Shown: positions 28,593 to 36,020 of the stretch, piece by piece | How the letters are laid out: the number at the start of each line of letters is the position of its first letter | How positions within the stretch are numbered: the stretch's first letter is position 1 | From: Pseudomonas sp. CC120222-01a | Lineage (GTDB): Bacteria; Pseudomonadota; Gammaproteobacteria; Pseudomonadales; Pseudomonadaceae | Length of the DNA: 64,000 nt | Assembly: GCF_003097235.1 (NCBI RefSeq) | Contig: NZ_QEQQ01000006.1 | Coordinates: 124,001 to 188,000 of the forward strand | Direction of reading: 5' to 3' | Made by a program: the position numbers and the translations under genes | Notes under the pieces: generated by a model | Told to the model about the DNA's origin: nothing | The model's input: the letters and a program-made list of their open reading frames with translations, nothing else | The model's database searches: none

Positions 28593-28976
28593 CTACTGCG
28601 CAGCGATCGCGTCCCAGCCTTCCTTGACAGTGAGCAGCAGGTCCCTGACCTCGTCGAGGATTGCCGGATCGTTCTTCATGTTGGCCTCGCTCAGGCGGCG
28701 CGTCATGTACAGGTAGAGGCCGTCGAGACGATCGAGCTCGTCGGTCATGTTGTCGCGATCCAGGCCATCACGCAGCCCACCGATGATGCCGATGGCCTTG
28801 CCGATCGCGATACCCTTGCCGGCGATATCCTTGCGCTGCATCGCACCGCTTGCCTGTGCAATGCGGTCCAGGCCGCCCTCCATCAGCAGCTGCACCAGAC
28901 GATGCGGGCTCGCCTCGGAGGTCTGCGCCTGGGCGCCAATCTTCTGATACTGCCGAAGGGCTAACATTGGATTCAT
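28593..28976 (-). CDS. fliS: Flagellin export chaperone FliS
   Basis: FliS keeps flagellin unfolded before export. The 127 residues show the family start LRQYQKIGAQAQTSEASPHR and the signature LVQLLMEGGLDRIAQASGAM, followed by DNMTDELDRLDGLYLYMTRR. It has its own sigma-28 promoter (29015-29041), cut off from fliD by an intrinsic terminator. Confidence 0.96.
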   Translation of the reverse strand: MNPMLALRQYQKIGAQAQTSEASPHRLVQLLMEGGLDRIAQASGAMQRKDIAGKGIAIGKAIGIIGGLRDGLDRDNMTDELDRLDGLYLYMTRRLSEANMKNDPAILDEVRDLLLTVKEGWDAIAAQ

Positions 28977-29014
28977 GGGTACCTCGTCACCACGGGGGTT
29001 GCTGTATGACCGGG

Positions 29015-29041
29015 CTATCGGCGCGGCGTCAAAAAACTTTA
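29015..29041 (-). promoter_or_regulatory. Sigma-28 (FliA) promoter for fliS-fliT
   Basis: The minus strand reads TAAAGTTT (29034-29041), an 11-base spacer, then GCCGATAG (29015-29022). This is 15 of 16 positions of the sigma-28 consensus TAAAGTTT-N11-GCCGATAA. The predicted start is about 32 bases before the fliS ATG. Confidence 0.88.
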
Positions 29042-29051
29042 GCGAGCATAC

Positions 29052-29089
29052 AAAAAGCCCGACGGAGCGTCACGCTTCGTCGAGCTTTT
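29052..29089 (-). terminator. Intrinsic terminator after fliD
   Basis: On the minus strand AAAAGCTCGACGAAGCG pairs with CGCTCCGTCGGGCTTTTT around a TGA loop, with two mismatches and a five-T run at the end. It lies 69 bases after the fliD stop and ends 11 bases before the fliS promoter. Confidence 0.85.
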
Positions 29090-29157
29090 GGCGTTGGCCT
29101 TTCAACCTCTAGCGGCACCACCTTGGGCGATGCAAGGCCGATCAGGCCCTATGCCGG

Positions 29158-30567
29158 TCAGGAGTTCTTCTGCTGGGCCGCCATGGCCTCGAAAATGGAC
29201 GTCACGGTGTCGCGCTGGGAGTTCAGCTGGCCGACCAGGGTGTCCATGTTGTTGTACTTCTTGGTCAGCGAAGCTTCGAGGTCCTTGATCCGCGCATCGA
29301 GGGCGGTCTGCTCCAACTCCAGCGACTTCTTCGCCGACTCCAGCGACTTGTTGCGGGTATCCAGCACACCGCCACTCGCCGAATAAGGCTCCATGGCCTT
29401 GGTCATGCGATCCAGCAGACCGCCATCACCGTTGAACAGCTCCTGCACCTCGCCACCGAGCTTCTGATCGGTAATGGCCTTGGTGAACTTGGTACTGTCG
29501 AATTCCAGCATGCCGCTGGCCTGGGAAGTATTGATACCCAGCTGCGACAGCACGGTCAGCTGCCCGGAACCCGAGGTCGACGGAACCACCAGCTCATTGC
29601 GCAGCGCAGTCAGCATGCCGCTCACTGCAGAGTCACCCGCCAGCGCCGGGGTACTCCAGGTACCATCGGCGCCCTGCACGGCCTTGCTGACACTGTTTAT
29701 GTTCAGCACCAGCGAGTTATAGGCGTCAACGAAAGACTGCAGGGAGGTCTTCAGGCCATCGGTATTGGCGGCCACGCCAATTGATACCGACGAGTTGGTG
29801 TCGGTCTTGGCCAGCAGCTCGAAGGTCATGCCACTGATCGCGTTGTCGACTTTGTTCGACTTGCTGGTGAGCGCCATGCCATCGATGTTGAACTCGGCGT
29901 CCTTGGCCAGATCGCCAATGCGCCCGGCGCCACCGGCAGCGGTCATTTCGGCAGCCGGGCTGATGGTCATTACACCAGAGACGGAGATGTCCGAGTCCTT
30001 GCCCATGGTGTCGGAGCTCAACACCAGGCGCGAACCCTGCCCATCGTTGACGATGTTGGCAGTGAAACCCTTGGAAGTGGCTTGGGCGTTGATGGCATCA
30101 CGGGTCTGCTGCAGCGTGGCACCGGCCGGGATGGTGACATCGACGCTGGCGCCGTTCTGGGTCAGGGTCAGGGTACCGCCACTGGCGGATACCACCGAGC
30201 TGCTGTCGGTGTAACGATCACTGGCCACCCGCGAGGCGGTGGCCAGTTGCGAGACCTGCACCGAATAGCTGCCATTGACCGCCGAGCTGCCAGCAGTGGC
30301 CTTGACCGTCTTGTCGTTGGAGCTGGTAGCCACCGACCCCAGGAATGCTGGGTTGTCGCTACTGTTGAGCTTGTCCAGCACAGACTTGAAGGCCGACAAC
30401 GCACTCTTGATACCACCCACCGCCGAAATCGACGCGGTGTTGGCCGAGGTACGGCGGTCGAGCTGGCTCTGCTTGGGGGTTTTCTCGGCATCAACCAGGG
30501 CCTTCACAATGGCCGTAGTATCGAGACCGGAACCCAGCCCCAAACTCGGTAGAATTGGACTTGCCAT
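29158..30567 (-). CDS. fliD: Flagellar cap protein FliD
   Basis: FliD caps the filament tip and guides flagellin assembly; in Pseudomonas it also acts as an adhesin. The 469 residues have the N-terminal FliD coiled region (SPILPSLGLGSGLDTTAIVK, ALVDAEKTPKQSQLDRR). The central domain is rich in Ser, Thr and Ala, and the C-terminal coiled coil contains KYNNMDTLVGQLNSQRDTV. There are no cysteines in the visible sequence, as is common for exported axial proteins. Confidence 0.96.
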   Translation of the reverse strand: MASPILPSLGLGSGLDTTAIVKALVDAEKTPKQSQLDRRTSANTASISAVGGIKSALSAFKSVLDKLNSSDNPAFLGSVATSSNDKTVKATAGSSAVNGSYSVQVSQLATASRVASDRYTDSSSVVSASGGTLTLTQNGASVDVTIPAGATLQQTRDAINAQATSKGFTANIVNDGQGSRLVLSSDTMGKDSDISVSGVMTISPAAEMTAAGGAGRIGDLAKDAEFNIDGMALTSKSNKVDNAISGMTFELLAKTDTNSSVSIGVAANTDGLKTSLQSFVDAYNSLVLNINSVSKAVQGADGTWSTPALAGDSAVSGMLTALRNELVVPSTSGSGQLTVLSQLGINTSQASGMLEFDSTKFTKAITDQKLGGEVQELFNGDGGLLDRMTKAMEPYSASGGVLDTRNKSLESAKKSLELEQTALDARIKDLEASLTKKYNNMDTLVGQLNSQRDTVTSIFEAMAAQQKNS

Positions 30568-30645
30568 TACAAACTCCTTATCTGGTTAACGCCAACAAGC
30601 TCAACCGCCCCTGCAACGGAGGGGGGCGAATTGGTCGGCCAGCCG

Positions 30646-31008
30646 TCAGGCCTTGATATCGAAAAGCACGCTGTTGGCATCCTGCAGGCTGCGGGCCAAC
30701 TCCAGCGCGGTTTCCGAGGGGATCTGGCGAATCACTTCACCGCTGTCGCGGGCGACCACCTTGACGATCCACGTGCCGGTGGAATCATCCACCGAAAATT
30801 CCAGGTTGCGCTGCAACGACTGGACGAAATCCTGTATTTCCTTCACGGCCGAGTGTAGCTCGGCCTCGCTACCGGGGGCAGTAGCGTCTTGTAGCTGCGA
30901 TGCGTCGCGGACCTGGCCGAAGGCCTTGAGCGCTGCATCATCCTTGTGCAGGTTGCCGGCGACCGACGACACCGGATACGACGGGCTCGACTTTACGCTT
31001 ATGTCCAT
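30646..31008 (-). CDS. flaG: FlaG family protein
   Basis: FlaG proteins affect filament length. The 120-residue protein has the C-terminal FlaG domain: LHSAVKEIQDFVQSLQRNLE, then FSVDDSTGTWIVKVVARDSG and EVIRQIPSETALELARSL. It starts only 18 bases after the end of the fliC terminator hairpin, with no promoter in between, so it probably depends on read-through from fliC or a promoter inside fliC. Confidence 0.92.
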   Translation of the reverse strand: MDISVKSSPSYPVSSVAGNLHKDDAALKAFGQVRDASQLQDATAPGSEAELHSAVKEIQDFVQSLQRNLEFSVDDSTGTWIVKVVARDSGEVIRQIPSETALELARSLQDANSVLFDIKA

Positions 31009-31025
31009 CGTGCATCACCTCTGAA

Positions 31026-31062
31026 ATTAAAAAGCGAGAGAGTGCGCAGGCACCCTCTCGCT
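31026..31062 (-). terminator. Intrinsic terminator after fliC
   Basis: On the minus strand AGCGAGAGGGTGC pairs with GCACTCTCTCGCT around a short CTGC loop, followed by TTTTTAATTT. It starts 16 bases past the fliC stop codon. The strong stem and T run fit a highly expressed flagellin gene. Confidence 0.9.
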
Positions 31063-31077
31063 GATCGCATCGCGCTA

Positions 31078-31932
31078 TTACTGAAGCAGTTTCAGTACGG
31101 CGGATGGCAGTTGGTTGGCCTGGGCCAGAACTGCGGTCGAAGCTTGCTGCAGGGTCTGCTGCTTGGTCAGCTGAGCGGTTTCTGCGGCGAAGTCGGTGTC
31201 TTGAACGCGACCCATGGCGGCAGCCGAGTTCTCGTTCATGCTTTGCAGGTTGTTGATGGTCGACTGGAAGCGGTTCTGGATGGCACCCAGGTCCGACTTG
31301 GTGTCGTTCACGGTTTGCAGAGCAGTGTCGATTGCGTCGATTGCAGCGTCAGCCGCGGTGTGCACAGCGGCGTCGGTGGTACCCGAAATCGCCAGGGTAC
31401 CAGTGCCAACACCCAGGGTCGAAGCTGCGAACGAGGTGCTCAGGGAAACGGTCAGGGTCTGGCTGGTACCAGTCATCGCGCCAACCTGGAACTCCATGTC
31501 GCCAGCCGAACCGTCCAGCAGTTGCTTGCTGGTACCGTAGGTGGTGGACGAAGCGATACGGGTGATTTCGTCGGACTTGGCAGCGAACTCTTTGTTCAGA
31601 GCGGCGCGTTCAGTGGTGCCGTTCGAGTCGTTTCGAGCTTGCAGAGCCAGCTCACGCATACGCTGCAGGATGTTGGTGACTTCCGACAGAGCGCCTTCAG
31701 CGGTCTGGGTGATCGAGTTACCGTCGTTGGCGTTCTTGATGGCAACGGTGGTACCGGTGACCATGGTCTGCAGCTTGGTGGCGATCTGCTGACCGGCGGC
31801 GTCGTCCTTGGCGCTGTTGATGCGCAGGCCCGAGGACAGACGGGTCATCGAAGTGCCCAGAGCGTCGGAAGCTTTGTTCAGGTTCTTCTGCACGCCCAGC
31901 GAAGTGGTGTTGGTGTTTACGGTTAATGCCAT
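31078..31932 (-). CDS. fliC: Flagellin FliC (short, 284 residues)
   Basis: FliC is the filament subunit. The N-terminal D0/D1 region (MALTVNTNTTSLGVQKNLNK onward) and the C-terminal D1/D0 region (ending QASTAVLAQANQLPSAVLKL) are well conserved. Only about 60 variable residues, rich in Thr, Ser and Gly, lie between (about 150-205). This makes it far shorter than the flagellins of P. aeruginosa and similar to the roughly 282-residue P. syringae type. The flg22 immune epitope region is at residues 30-51. The exposed Ser/Thr residues are the likely O-glycosylation sites for the neighbouring glycosylation island. A sigma-28 promoter is 81-107 bases upstream. Confidence 0.98.
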   Translation of the reverse strand: MALTVNTNTTSLGVQKNLNKASDALGTSMTRLSSGLRINSAKDDAAGQQIATKLQTMVTGTTVAIKNANDGNSITQTAEGALSEVTNILQRMRELALQARNDSNGTTERAALNKEFAAKSDEITRIASSTTYGTSKQLLDGSAGDMEFQVGAMTGTSQTLTVSLSTSFAASTLGVGTGTLAISGTTDAAVHTAADAAIDAIDTALQTVNDTKSDLGAIQNRFQSTINNLQSMNENSAAAMGRVQDTDFAAETAQLTKQQTLQQASTAVLAQANQLPSAVLKLLQ

Positions 31933-32012
31933 GACGAATTCCTCGTTGGATGGATACTGCGGCTTCCGGCCCTGGCATCCGCCGGGTGTGGCCTAGAGAA
32001 CCTTCGTAATGG

Positions 32013-32039
32013 TTATCGTCGGTTTTGCAAGTTGCTTTA
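32013..32039 (-). promoter_or_regulatory. Sigma-28 (FliA) promoter for fliC
   Basis: The minus strand has TAAAGCAA (32032-32039), an 11-base spacer and GACGATAA (32013-32020), matching the sigma-28 consensus at 6/8 and 7/8 positions with exact spacing. The predicted start is about 74 bases before the ATG. An A/T tract with nine consecutive A/T pairs (32050-32058) lies just upstream of the -35 and could act as an UP element. Confidence 0.88.
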
Positions 32040-32128
32040 GGGGTTTTCCAAAAAAAAATGCCATCACCGCGCCACCCCTTGTAAACCGGGCCTTGCAGCC
32101 GTGTCCTGCGACGCGACGGCCGCAGGCG

Positions 32129-32150
32129 GAATGTGATGCAGATCACATTT
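32129..32150. promoter_or_regulatory. CRP/Vfr-type binding site upstream of fliC
   Basis: The palindrome TGTGA-TGCAGA-TCACA (32132-32147) is a perfect match to the CRP half sites, and the flanks also match; 19 of 22 positions agree with the E. coli CRP consensus. Its centre is about 133 bases upstream of the predicted fliC start. It overlaps the stop codon of the 84-residue gene. Confidence 0.65.
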
Positions 32151-32397
32151 CGATGCGAGGGGCCTGCTCGATCAGGTGCCGCAGTTCGTACTCGAGGTAG
32201 TCGGCGAGCGACAGCCAGTCCTGGCGCTGCTGCGCGGCGAGCATGGCCTGCAGCACCGCCGCCCCCGCCTGGGGTTCGACATGCGGCATTGCCACATCGA
32301 ACAGCTCGACCATGCGCAGCGCCCCCTCCACATCCCGCCCCAGGCGGAACAGCGCAGCGCATTCACAGGCCGCACTCACTTGGCTGGCAGCGTTCAT
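32143..32397 (-). CDS. Small helical protein of unknown function next to Maf and fliC
   Basis: I do not recognise this 84-residue protein. It is predicted to be mostly helical (GALRMVELFDVAMPHVEPQA; LSLADYLEYELRHLIEQAP) and acidic. Its start overlaps the stop of the Maf-like gene by four bases, so it is co-translated with it, and it is the last gene before flagellin. Size and shape resemble flagellar export chaperones, but that is inference only. Confidence 0.75.
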   Translation of the reverse strand: MNAASQVSAACECAALFRLGRDVEGALRMVELFDVAMPHVEPQAGAAVLQAMLAAQQRQDWLSLADYLEYELRHLIEQAPRIEM

Positions 32398-33686
32398 TGG
32401 CAGTACTCCGGAGCGTAAGTGGTGCCGGCGATCAGCGCGCCCGCCCGGCTGGTGTTGTAGAAGCGCACCTGGGGATGATGCGCGATGAACCGCTCCAGCT
32501 CGATCAGGTAACTGCGGAAGTTCAGCTGGGTGCGCACCCGCTGGCCATGGCCATCCAGCACCCAGTGCCGGGACGCCGAGATTGCCGGGCCGAGCACACC
32601 ATCACCCCAGCCGGTGTGGGTACGGTCGCCAGGGAAGGCGAAATCTGCTCCGAAGAAGGTGATAGTGCCCGCCCCCATTTTTACCGCCAGGTCCGTCGCC
32701 GGATGAATCACGCTGCCGCCCACGAACAGTTCGGCACGCGGTATCGCTTCACGCACCCGGGCATACAGGGCACTGCCGGAATAGGCGCTGTAGCGCGGCC
32801 CGCGCCAGTGGCCGAGCAGCTCGATATCCAGCATCGGCATATACACCAGGGCGGTTGCCGCCGAATCATCCGGCGGCAAGTGATGGATGCGGATCTTGTG
32901 GTCAACGCTGACCACGATGTCCGGCTGGATGCCGGCGCGCAGCAGCGGCAGGTAGGCGGTGTCGACGCAGATGAACAAAGGCCGCTCGGCTTGCGCACGA
33001 ACGCTTGCCAGGGCCGGCAGGTGCCCGGCAAGGCTCGGCCCCGTGGCGATCACGTAGCAGTCACGCCCGGCCTGGGTGGCGAACAGCGCAGCCACGTCAG
33101 GATCCTGGCGCAGTAGCGGCAGGCTGTCTTCGAGCAGTTGCTGCAGGCCCGCGTCGGCCACGTCGAAGGCGCGGTTGTTGTCTGCCAGGTGCGCTTCGCT
33201 GATCAGCCGATCGCGAATCCTGGCATTGAAGTCATCGGCCAGTACCAGCTCCGAGGGCAAGGCGAAGAACGGCAGGGCGATTTCCCCGCCGTCACCGGCG
33301 CAAGCCAGCTCGACCCGGGGATCGGCCAGCCAGTCGGACTGGTCCAGCAGTTGCAGCACCAGGTGGAACAAGGCGTTATTGAGCAAGTACACCCGCAGCC
33401 GCACAAGGCCTGGCCGCTCCAGCAGCACGCGCTGCAGATCGCCCAGGCCGGCACCGTAGAGATGAAGGGTGGAACTGTCCGAAGGCAGGCTCTGTGCCTG
33501 CAGGCGCGCTTCTGCGAGACGGTCGTGGCGGCTGGTGAGCTGGATGCCGGAGACGCTGAGGGTCGACCCCAGGCCTTCCACCAACTCGACCTCGAGGGCC
33601 TCACCCGCCTCGTTCTGCAGGCGCTCCAGCAGCGCCGGCCAGCGGCGCTGCAGCACTTCAACGTTGCGCTGGAAAAACTCGCTCAT
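32394..33686 (-). CDS. Maf/DUF115 family motility-associated glycosyltransferase
   Basis: Maf proteins transfer nonulosonic acids such as pseudaminic acid to flagellin Ser/Thr. The 430 residues contain the DUF115 core: DCYVIATGPSLAGHLPALAS at about 205-225 (the GPSL motif), then FICVDTAYLPLLRAGIQPDI, VVSVDHK and ITFFGADFAFPGDRTHTGWG. It is downstream of a pseudaminic acid gene set and directly upstream of fliC, which fits a role as the flagellin Pse transferase. Donor and acceptor are inferred. Confidence 0.85.
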   Translation of the reverse strand: MSEFFQRNVEVLQRRWPALLERLQNEAGEALEVELVEGLGSTLSVSGIQLTSRHDRLAEARLQAQSLPSDSSTLHLYGAGLGDLQRVLLERPGLVRLRVYLLNNALFHLVLQLLDQSDWLADPRVELACAGDGGEIALPFFALPSELVLADDFNARIRDRLISEAHLADNNRAFDVADAGLQQLLEDSLPLLRQDPDVAALFATQAGRDCYVIATGPSLAGHLPALASVRAQAERPLFICVDTAYLPLLRAGIQPDIVVSVDHKIRIHHLPPDDSAATALVYMPMLDIELLGHWRGPRYSAYSGSALYARVREAIPRAELFVGGSVIHPATDLAVKMGAGTITFFGADFAFPGDRTHTGWGDGVLGPAISASRHWVLDGHGQRVRTQLNFRSYLIELERFIAHHPQVRFYNTSRAGALIAGTTYAPEYCQ

Positions 33687-33739
33687 GGGTTGAGCTTCCC
33701 TTACCTGCGAAACGCCGAAGGTTAACCTAATGGCGGCGG

Positions 33740-34684
33740 TTATTCAGCTTTGTAGAGAATCGCCGAGCCCCACGACAGGCCGACACCGAAGCCGCTGATA
33801 GCCACACGCTTCCAGCTACCGTCGAACATGTGCTTCTGCAACAGCAGCGGAACACTGGAAGAAACGGTGTTGCCGGTCTCCAGCATGTCCTTGACGAACT
33901 TGTCGGCCTGGGATTTTTCCGGGTCTTCCTCGAAGCGCCGCGCCACGGCATCGACGATCGCCGCGCTGCCTTGGTGGATGCAGAAGGCGTCGATGTCCTT
34001 GTTCTCCAGGCCCGACTCGCCCAGCAGTTCATGCAGGTGCGCCGGCACCTTGACCAAGGCAAAGTTGAACACCTGGCGGCCGTTCATGTAGAACTCGCCA
34101 TCGGTCACCTTGAGGTGCGGTGCGCCGGCGCCGTCGGTGCCGAACTTGGACTTGCCCAGTTGCCAAGTGGCATCTTCGCCCATCCAGGTAGCGGTGGCGG
34201 CGTCGCCGAACAGCATGGTGGTGTTGCGGTCTTCGGGGTTGACGATCTTGGAATACGGGTCAGCGGTCACCAGCAGGCCGTTCTTCAGGCCAGTGGCCTC
34301 CATGAAGCCCTTGAGCGCATAGATGCCATAGACGTAGCCGGAGCAACCCAGGGAAATGTCGAAGGCCGCGACGTGGGTCGGCAGGCCGAGCTTGTGCTGG
34401 ACGATGGCAGCGGTGTGCGGCAAGCCTTCCTCGTCGCCATTCTGGGTAACGACGATCAGCGCGTCGATCGACTCGCGCTTGAGTTGCGGGTTGGCCGCGA
34501 ACAGGTTGTTGACCGCCTCCACGCACAGGTCGGAAGTTTCCTGCTCGGCATCTTTGCGCGGCAGGAAGCTCGCGCCGATCTTGCCGAACATGAACTCTTC
34601 GTCCTTGCCGAATTTCGCGCCTTGCACATAGTTGTCCAGGCCGGAAGCGGGCACATAGCTCGCGATGCTTTTAATGCCGATCAT
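33740..34684 (-). CDS. KAS III (FabH-like) beta-ketoacyl-ACP synthase of the glycosylation island
   Basis: KAS III enzymes condense acyl-CoA with malonyl-ACP. I chose ATG 34684 (314 residues, MIGIKSIASYVP...), with GGGAAG five bases upstream; an adjacent ATG at 34687 is equally possible. The catalytic triad is complete: Cys114 (SLGCSGY), His237 (CIHQGS) and Asn272 (GNTVSSSVP). A KAS III gene in the same place in P. syringae is linked to flagellin glycan synthesis, probably making the hydroxyacyl group on the amino sugar. A similar acyl-supply role is inferred here, rather than membrane lipid synthesis. A 280-base gap separates it from pseI. Confidence 0.85.
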   Translation of the reverse strand: MIGIKSIASYVPASGLDNYVQGAKFGKDEEFMFGKIGASFLPRKDAEQETSDLCVEAVNNLFAANPQLKRESIDALIVVTQNGDEEGLPHTAAIVQHKLGLPTHVAAFDISLGCSGYVYGIYALKGFMEATGLKNGLLVTADPYSKIVNPEDRNTTMLFGDAATATWMGEDATWQLGKSKFGTDGAGAPHLKVTDGEFYMNGRQVFNFALVKVPAHLHELLGESGLENKDIDAFCIHQGSAAIVDAVARRFEEDPEKSQADKFVKDMLETGNTVSSSVPLLLQKHMFDGSWKRVAISGFGVGLSWGSAILYKAE

Positions 34685-34755
34685 CATGGCTTCCCAAAAA
34701 ATAACAGCTCGATACCGCCGCCCGGATGACTCGGGCAGCGCCAGAATAACGGGAT

Positions 34756-34781
34756 CTGCTGGCGGGTAGACCGGCCAGCAG
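34756..34781 (-). promoter_or_regulatory. Stem-loop in the pseI to KAS III gap
   Basis: Within the 280-base non-coding gap 34685-34964 the minus strand has CTGCTGGC paired to GCCAGCAG around a ten-base loop. No clean T run follows, so it is a weak terminator or an RNA structure. A short palindrome TGACC-N4-GGTCA lies at 34848-34861. I see no gene and no convincing promoter in the rest of the gap. Confidence 0.4.
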
Positions 34782-34964
34782 GGGGAGCAGGCAAACGACG
34801 GTTGGCGCGCCGGCCCCATTAACGGTTACAGAGGGAGATGCACGCTCTGACCGATAGGTCACGAATATTTCGAGACAATCGCACATTTTGCCTGGGTGCG
34901 TCACCTCGACATTACGCTTGCCCGCTCACGCATTCCGGGAATCAGGCCCCGTTTGGGTTGCACT

Positions 34965-36017
34965 TCAGTCGAGCAGCGGCCAATCCAGCGCCGTACCACG
35001 TTTGAGCGGCTGCCGGGCCTTGCGCCCAAGCACCGCATCGATATGCCCTGGCGCCAGCCCCAGGCCCGGACGGATGGCGCGCACATTGCTGCGGTCGAAG
35101 ACCTCGCCAGCGGCCATGTCGCGCACCACATACAGCGAGCGGCGGAAGCGCCGCGAAGCCTGCTCGGCCGGGGTCGCGCCATAGTGCACACGCCCCAGTG
35201 CCTGCCAGCCACGCTCGGTTTCCTGCACCAGCGCGGCCATCTCTGCGGGTTCCAGGGAGAACGTCGCATCCACCCCACCCTCGCTGCGGTCGAGCGTGAA
35301 ATGTTTTTCCACCACCGTCGCCCCCAGGGCCACCGCCGCCACGGCCACGCCGACACCCAGCGAGTGATCCGACAGCCCGACCTGGCAACCGAACAGCTCG
35401 CGCATGTGCGGGATGGTCAGCACATTGCTGTTGTGCGGGCTCGCCGGGTAGGTGCTGGTGCACTTGAGCAGCACCAGGTCGCGACACCCTGCCTCCCGCG
35501 CCGCCTGAACGGTACGCTCGAGTTCCGCCAGGCTGGCCATGCCGGTCGAGATGATCAGCGGCTTGCCGGTGGCCGCCACCTTGCGAATCAGTGGCAGGTC
35601 GGTGTTCTCGAAGCTGGCGATCTTGTAGGCCGGTACATCCAGGCTTTCCAGGAAGTCCACCGAGGTTTCGTCAAAGGGCGTGGAAAACACCAGCATGCCC
35701 AGCTCACGGGCACGCTCGAAGAGGGGTCGATGCCACTCCCAAGGGGTATGGGCCTTCTGGTAAAGCGCGTAGAGCGACGAGCCCTGCCAGAGGCTGTCCG
35801 GGTCGGCAATGAAGAACTCGCCGTGGGCCAGGTCCAGGGTCATGGTGTCGGCGGTATAGGTCTGCAACTTCAGTGCATGGGCACCGGCAGCTGCGGCCGC
35901 TTCGACGATCTCCAGGGCGCGCGCCAGCGATTGGTTGTGATTGCCGCTCATCTCCGCGATCACCAGCGGTGGCTGGTCCGCGCCGACAAGGCGATGGCCG
36001 ATGTTGAAACTGTTCAT
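34965..36017 (-). CDS. pseI: Pseudaminic acid synthase PseI
   Basis: PseI condenses the 6-deoxy-AltdiNAc sugar with phosphoenolpyruvate to form pseudaminic acid. The 350 residues comprise the NeuB-family TIM barrel (PLVIAEMSGNHNQSLARAL, AGAHALKLQTYTADTMTLD, KCTSTYPA, VGLSDHSLG, VVEKHFTLDRSEGGVDATFS) and a C-terminal SAF antifreeze-like domain (about 285-350). The MSGNHN stretch is the form typical of PseI rather than NeuB. It starts three bases after the pseG-pseH fusion. Confidence 0.93.
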   Translation of the reverse strand: MNSFNIGHRLVGADQPPLVIAEMSGNHNQSLARALEIVEAAAAAGAHALKLQTYTADTMTLDLAHGEFFIADPDSLWQGSSLYALYQKAHTPWEWHRPLFERARELGMLVFSTPFDETSVDFLESLDVPAYKIASFENTDLPLIRKVAATGKPLIISTGMASLAELERTVQAAREAGCRDLVLLKCTSTYPASPHNSNVLTIPHMRELFGCQVGLSDHSLGVGVAVAAVALGATVVEKHFTLDRSEGGVDATFSLEPAEMAALVQETERGWQALGRVHYGATPAEQASRRFRRSLYVVRDMAAGEVFDRSNVRAIRPGLGLAPGHIDAVLGRKARQPLKRGTALDWPLLD

Positions 36018-36020
36018 GGG

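Noticed and set aside
30578..30604. Sigma-28-like pattern upstream of fliD (TTGAGCTT-N11-CCAGATAA).
   Set aside because: The match is weak (5/8 and 6/8), and the start would fall on the fliD ribosome site, leaving no leader.
32044..32060. Nine-A/T tract before the fliC promoter as a terminator T run for the glycosylation operon.
   Set aside because: No stable stem directly precedes it; the CCTGCG/CGCAGG stem is about 50 bases away.
34848..34861. Palindrome TGACC-N4-GGTCA in the pseI to KAS III gap as an operator.
   Set aside because: Five-base arms are expected by chance, and no regulator or promoter is evident nearby.
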